A stretch of DNA of 7,596 nucleotides, from NCBI GenBank assembly GCA_003354225.1, contig PIVH01000137.1:1-7596 (forward strand). Direction: 5' to 3'. Source of the DNA: Globobulimina sp. Lineage: Eukaryota > Foraminifera > Rotaliida. The translations under genes were made by a program, and so were the position numbers. Below the pieces are notes generated by a model. It worked only from the letters and a program-made list of their open reading frames with translations. It ran no database searches and had not been told where the DNA came from. This document shows, piece by piece, positions 6,804 through 7,596 of this stretch. Within the stretch, counting starts at the first letter, position 1. Each line of letters begins with the position of its first letter.

Positions 6804-7153
6804 CAGAGATATTCATTTTGTTACAAATATATCCATATGTTTTGTAGCTTTTTGTTGATTCTGTTTGTGTGTGTTTTTGTTGACTGTGTTTTATAATATA
6901 AGATCATTGAAAACAATGACAATCCGAATAAATTGGTAGTAGTAGCAGTACTGCTGAAGTTTTAACGATATATTCCATTGGATAATAAATTTGTTCTGGA
7001 TTTTCAAACCGGACCCAAGACAAAGTATAATTGAATAAAATAATATACTACTTATCGACCAGGGGGAGGGGTGTTATCTTTTGGAATATATCGTTCATGG
7101 AAAGCAAAAACACACACAACATTATAAAAGAGCGTTATATATGACAGTCATAT
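6804..7153. other. Convergent 3' spacer between the receptor-like gene and the acidic-protein gene
   Basis: A 350-nt noncoding stretch in which the genes on both sides end. It contains three AATAAA hexamers on the plus strand (6927, 6984, 7034), a small hairpin (TCATTG, AAAA, CAATGA at 6904-6919), a 12-bp palindrome (AGCAGTACTGCT, 6944-6955) and an isolated G-rich tract, AGGGGGAGGGG, at 7061-7071. No AATAAA is present for the minus-strand gene. I see no RNA gene. Confidence 0.6.
6927..6932 (+). promoter_or_regulatory. Candidate poly(A) signal AATAAA for the receptor-like gene
   Basis: This is the first AATAAA after the stop codon, about 124 nt downstream, and it is preceded by a T/G-rich stretch. 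Two further copies follow at 6984 and 7034, so the true 3' end cannot be chosen from sequence alone. Confidence 0.35.
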
Positions 7154-7596
7154 TCATTGCATAGAAAATCTATTAATTTGTGATGTATCCTGATCCTCAT
7201 CCTGGTCCTCATCATGTTCAGGTAATGGTGTAAACATCTCTAATGAATCAGAATCCTCTTCATCTAAATCCTCATCTTGTTGGTCTTGTTGCTCACTCTT
7301 TTTATTGGCTTGCAATTGGTATTCTTGACTCTGATGTTGTTGTATCATTGCAGTCAAAGTATCAATCACTGGCATTTCTATAGCCGCTGGATCCGAACCT
7401 GAACCTGAACCTGAATCATCATCGTCAGCTATAGGCGTATCAGGCGTATACGTCTCAACTGCCTCTAACATCGCTAGTATTTTCTGCTCTGTTGGCTTTG
7501 ACGTATATTCAATGGTTCCCGTCCTATTCCTTTCATCGCCTGTATCAATGGGTGAATTGGCTACAAATTCCATGGCAGCGCTTCCAATTTCAGTGA
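7154..7596 (-). CDS. C-terminal part of an acidic low-complexity protein (5' end outside the window)
   Basis: The minus-strand frame is open from the window edge at 7596 to a TGA at 7154-7156. Seven codons (TEIGSAA) precede the ATG at 7573, so that ATG is probably internal and the 146 visible residues are the end of a longer protein. From the ATG, residues 50-53 are DDDD, followed by SGSGSGSDP, then a Gln-rich stretch (about 77-99) and an Asp/Glu-rich one (about 99-130: DEDLDEEDSDSLE and HDEDQDEDQD). No folded domain is recognisable. The composition is that of an intrinsically disordered tail, as in many nuclear or cytosolic proteins. The hexamer repeats in the DNA make its length potentially variable. 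Confidence 0.6.
   Translation of the reverse strand, partial: TEIGSAAMEFVANSPIDTGDERNRTGTIEYTSKPTEQKILAMLEAVETYTPDTPIADDDDSGSGSGSDPAAIEMPVIDTLTAMIQQHQSQEYQLQANKKSEQQDQQDEDLDEEDSDSLEMFTPLPEHDEDQDEDQDTSQINRFSMQ
7395..7415. repeat. GAACCT hexanucleotide repeat, three full units
   Basis: GAACCT occurs three times in a row and is followed by a partial unit. On the minus strand it encodes the SGSGSG part of the acidic protein. It is an in-frame coding microsatellite. Confidence 0.8.

Noticed and set aside
1-7596. Bacterial, phage or plasmid origin; CRISPR, IS elements, tRNA or rRNA genes
   Set aside because: There are no ribosome-binding sites or operon spacing, the introns are spliceosomal in type, no regular repeat-spacer array is present, and I saw no transposase, tRNA cloverleaf or rRNA-like sequence.
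1-7596. Non-standard genetic code with reassigned stop codons
   Set aside because: TAA, TAG and TGA all appear where introns or gene ends explain them. The only disruption, in GPC1, needs a frame change rather than a read-through stop.

Overview
The window looks like nuclear DNA from a unicellular eukaryote (protist), not bacterial or phage DNA. It is AT-rich. Genes are separated by their own untranslated spacers, and three GT...AG introns (60, 70 and probably 173 nt) join coding segments that make no sense apart. Two of the proteins are membrane proteins with Cys-rich ectodomains, and one of these has a Pro/Thr stalk. Stop codons look standard. The Cys-repeat ectodomain, 'DPT/HPT' stalk and multi-TM 'NIPQ' module recall uncharacterised proteins I associate with Rhizaria, such as the foraminiferan Reticulomyxa. 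That is recollection without a search, and a stramenopile or another protist is possible.

Layout, left to right. (1) 84-584 (+): a small single-pass, probably type II membrane protein of 166 aa with a Cys-bearing ectodomain. (2) 585-844: a convergent 3' spacer with candidate poly(A) signals for both flanking genes. (3) 2311-845 (-): a glycerophosphocholine acyltransferase gene (GPC1/GPCAT family, formerly DUF2838), the only product I can name. It reads in three pieces: a long 5' part, an apparent -1 frame change near 1343, a middle piece, a 70-nt intron (1214-1145), and a last exon carrying the conserved C-terminal motif. (4) 2312-2928: a divergent spacer holding a weak 105-aa ORF, an 8-bp tandem repeat and an oddly GC-rich 34-codon ORF. 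(5) 2929-6803 (+): a large receptor-like gene of about 1213 aa assembled from three exons. It has a signal peptide, a long ectodomain of C-x(n)-C repeats, a Pro/Thr stalk, a membrane-proximal domain, six predicted TM helices with a 'QNIPQ' motif and a charged cytoplasmic tail. (6) 6804-7153: a convergent spacer with poly(A)-signal-like hexamers, a small hairpin, a palindrome and an isolated G-rich tract. (7) 7596-7154 (-): the C-terminal 146 residues of an acidic, low-complexity protein whose start lies beyond the window.

These genes do not form an operon or an obvious pathway. GPC1 is a housekeeping enzyme that remakes lysophosphatidylcholine from glycerophosphocholine at the ER. The two surface-type membrane proteins beside it look lineage-specific. 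The best candidates for something undescribed are the solenoid-like Cys-repeat/PT-stalk/six-TM receptor and the frame break in GPC1, which may be a sequence error, a very short intron or a real lesion.
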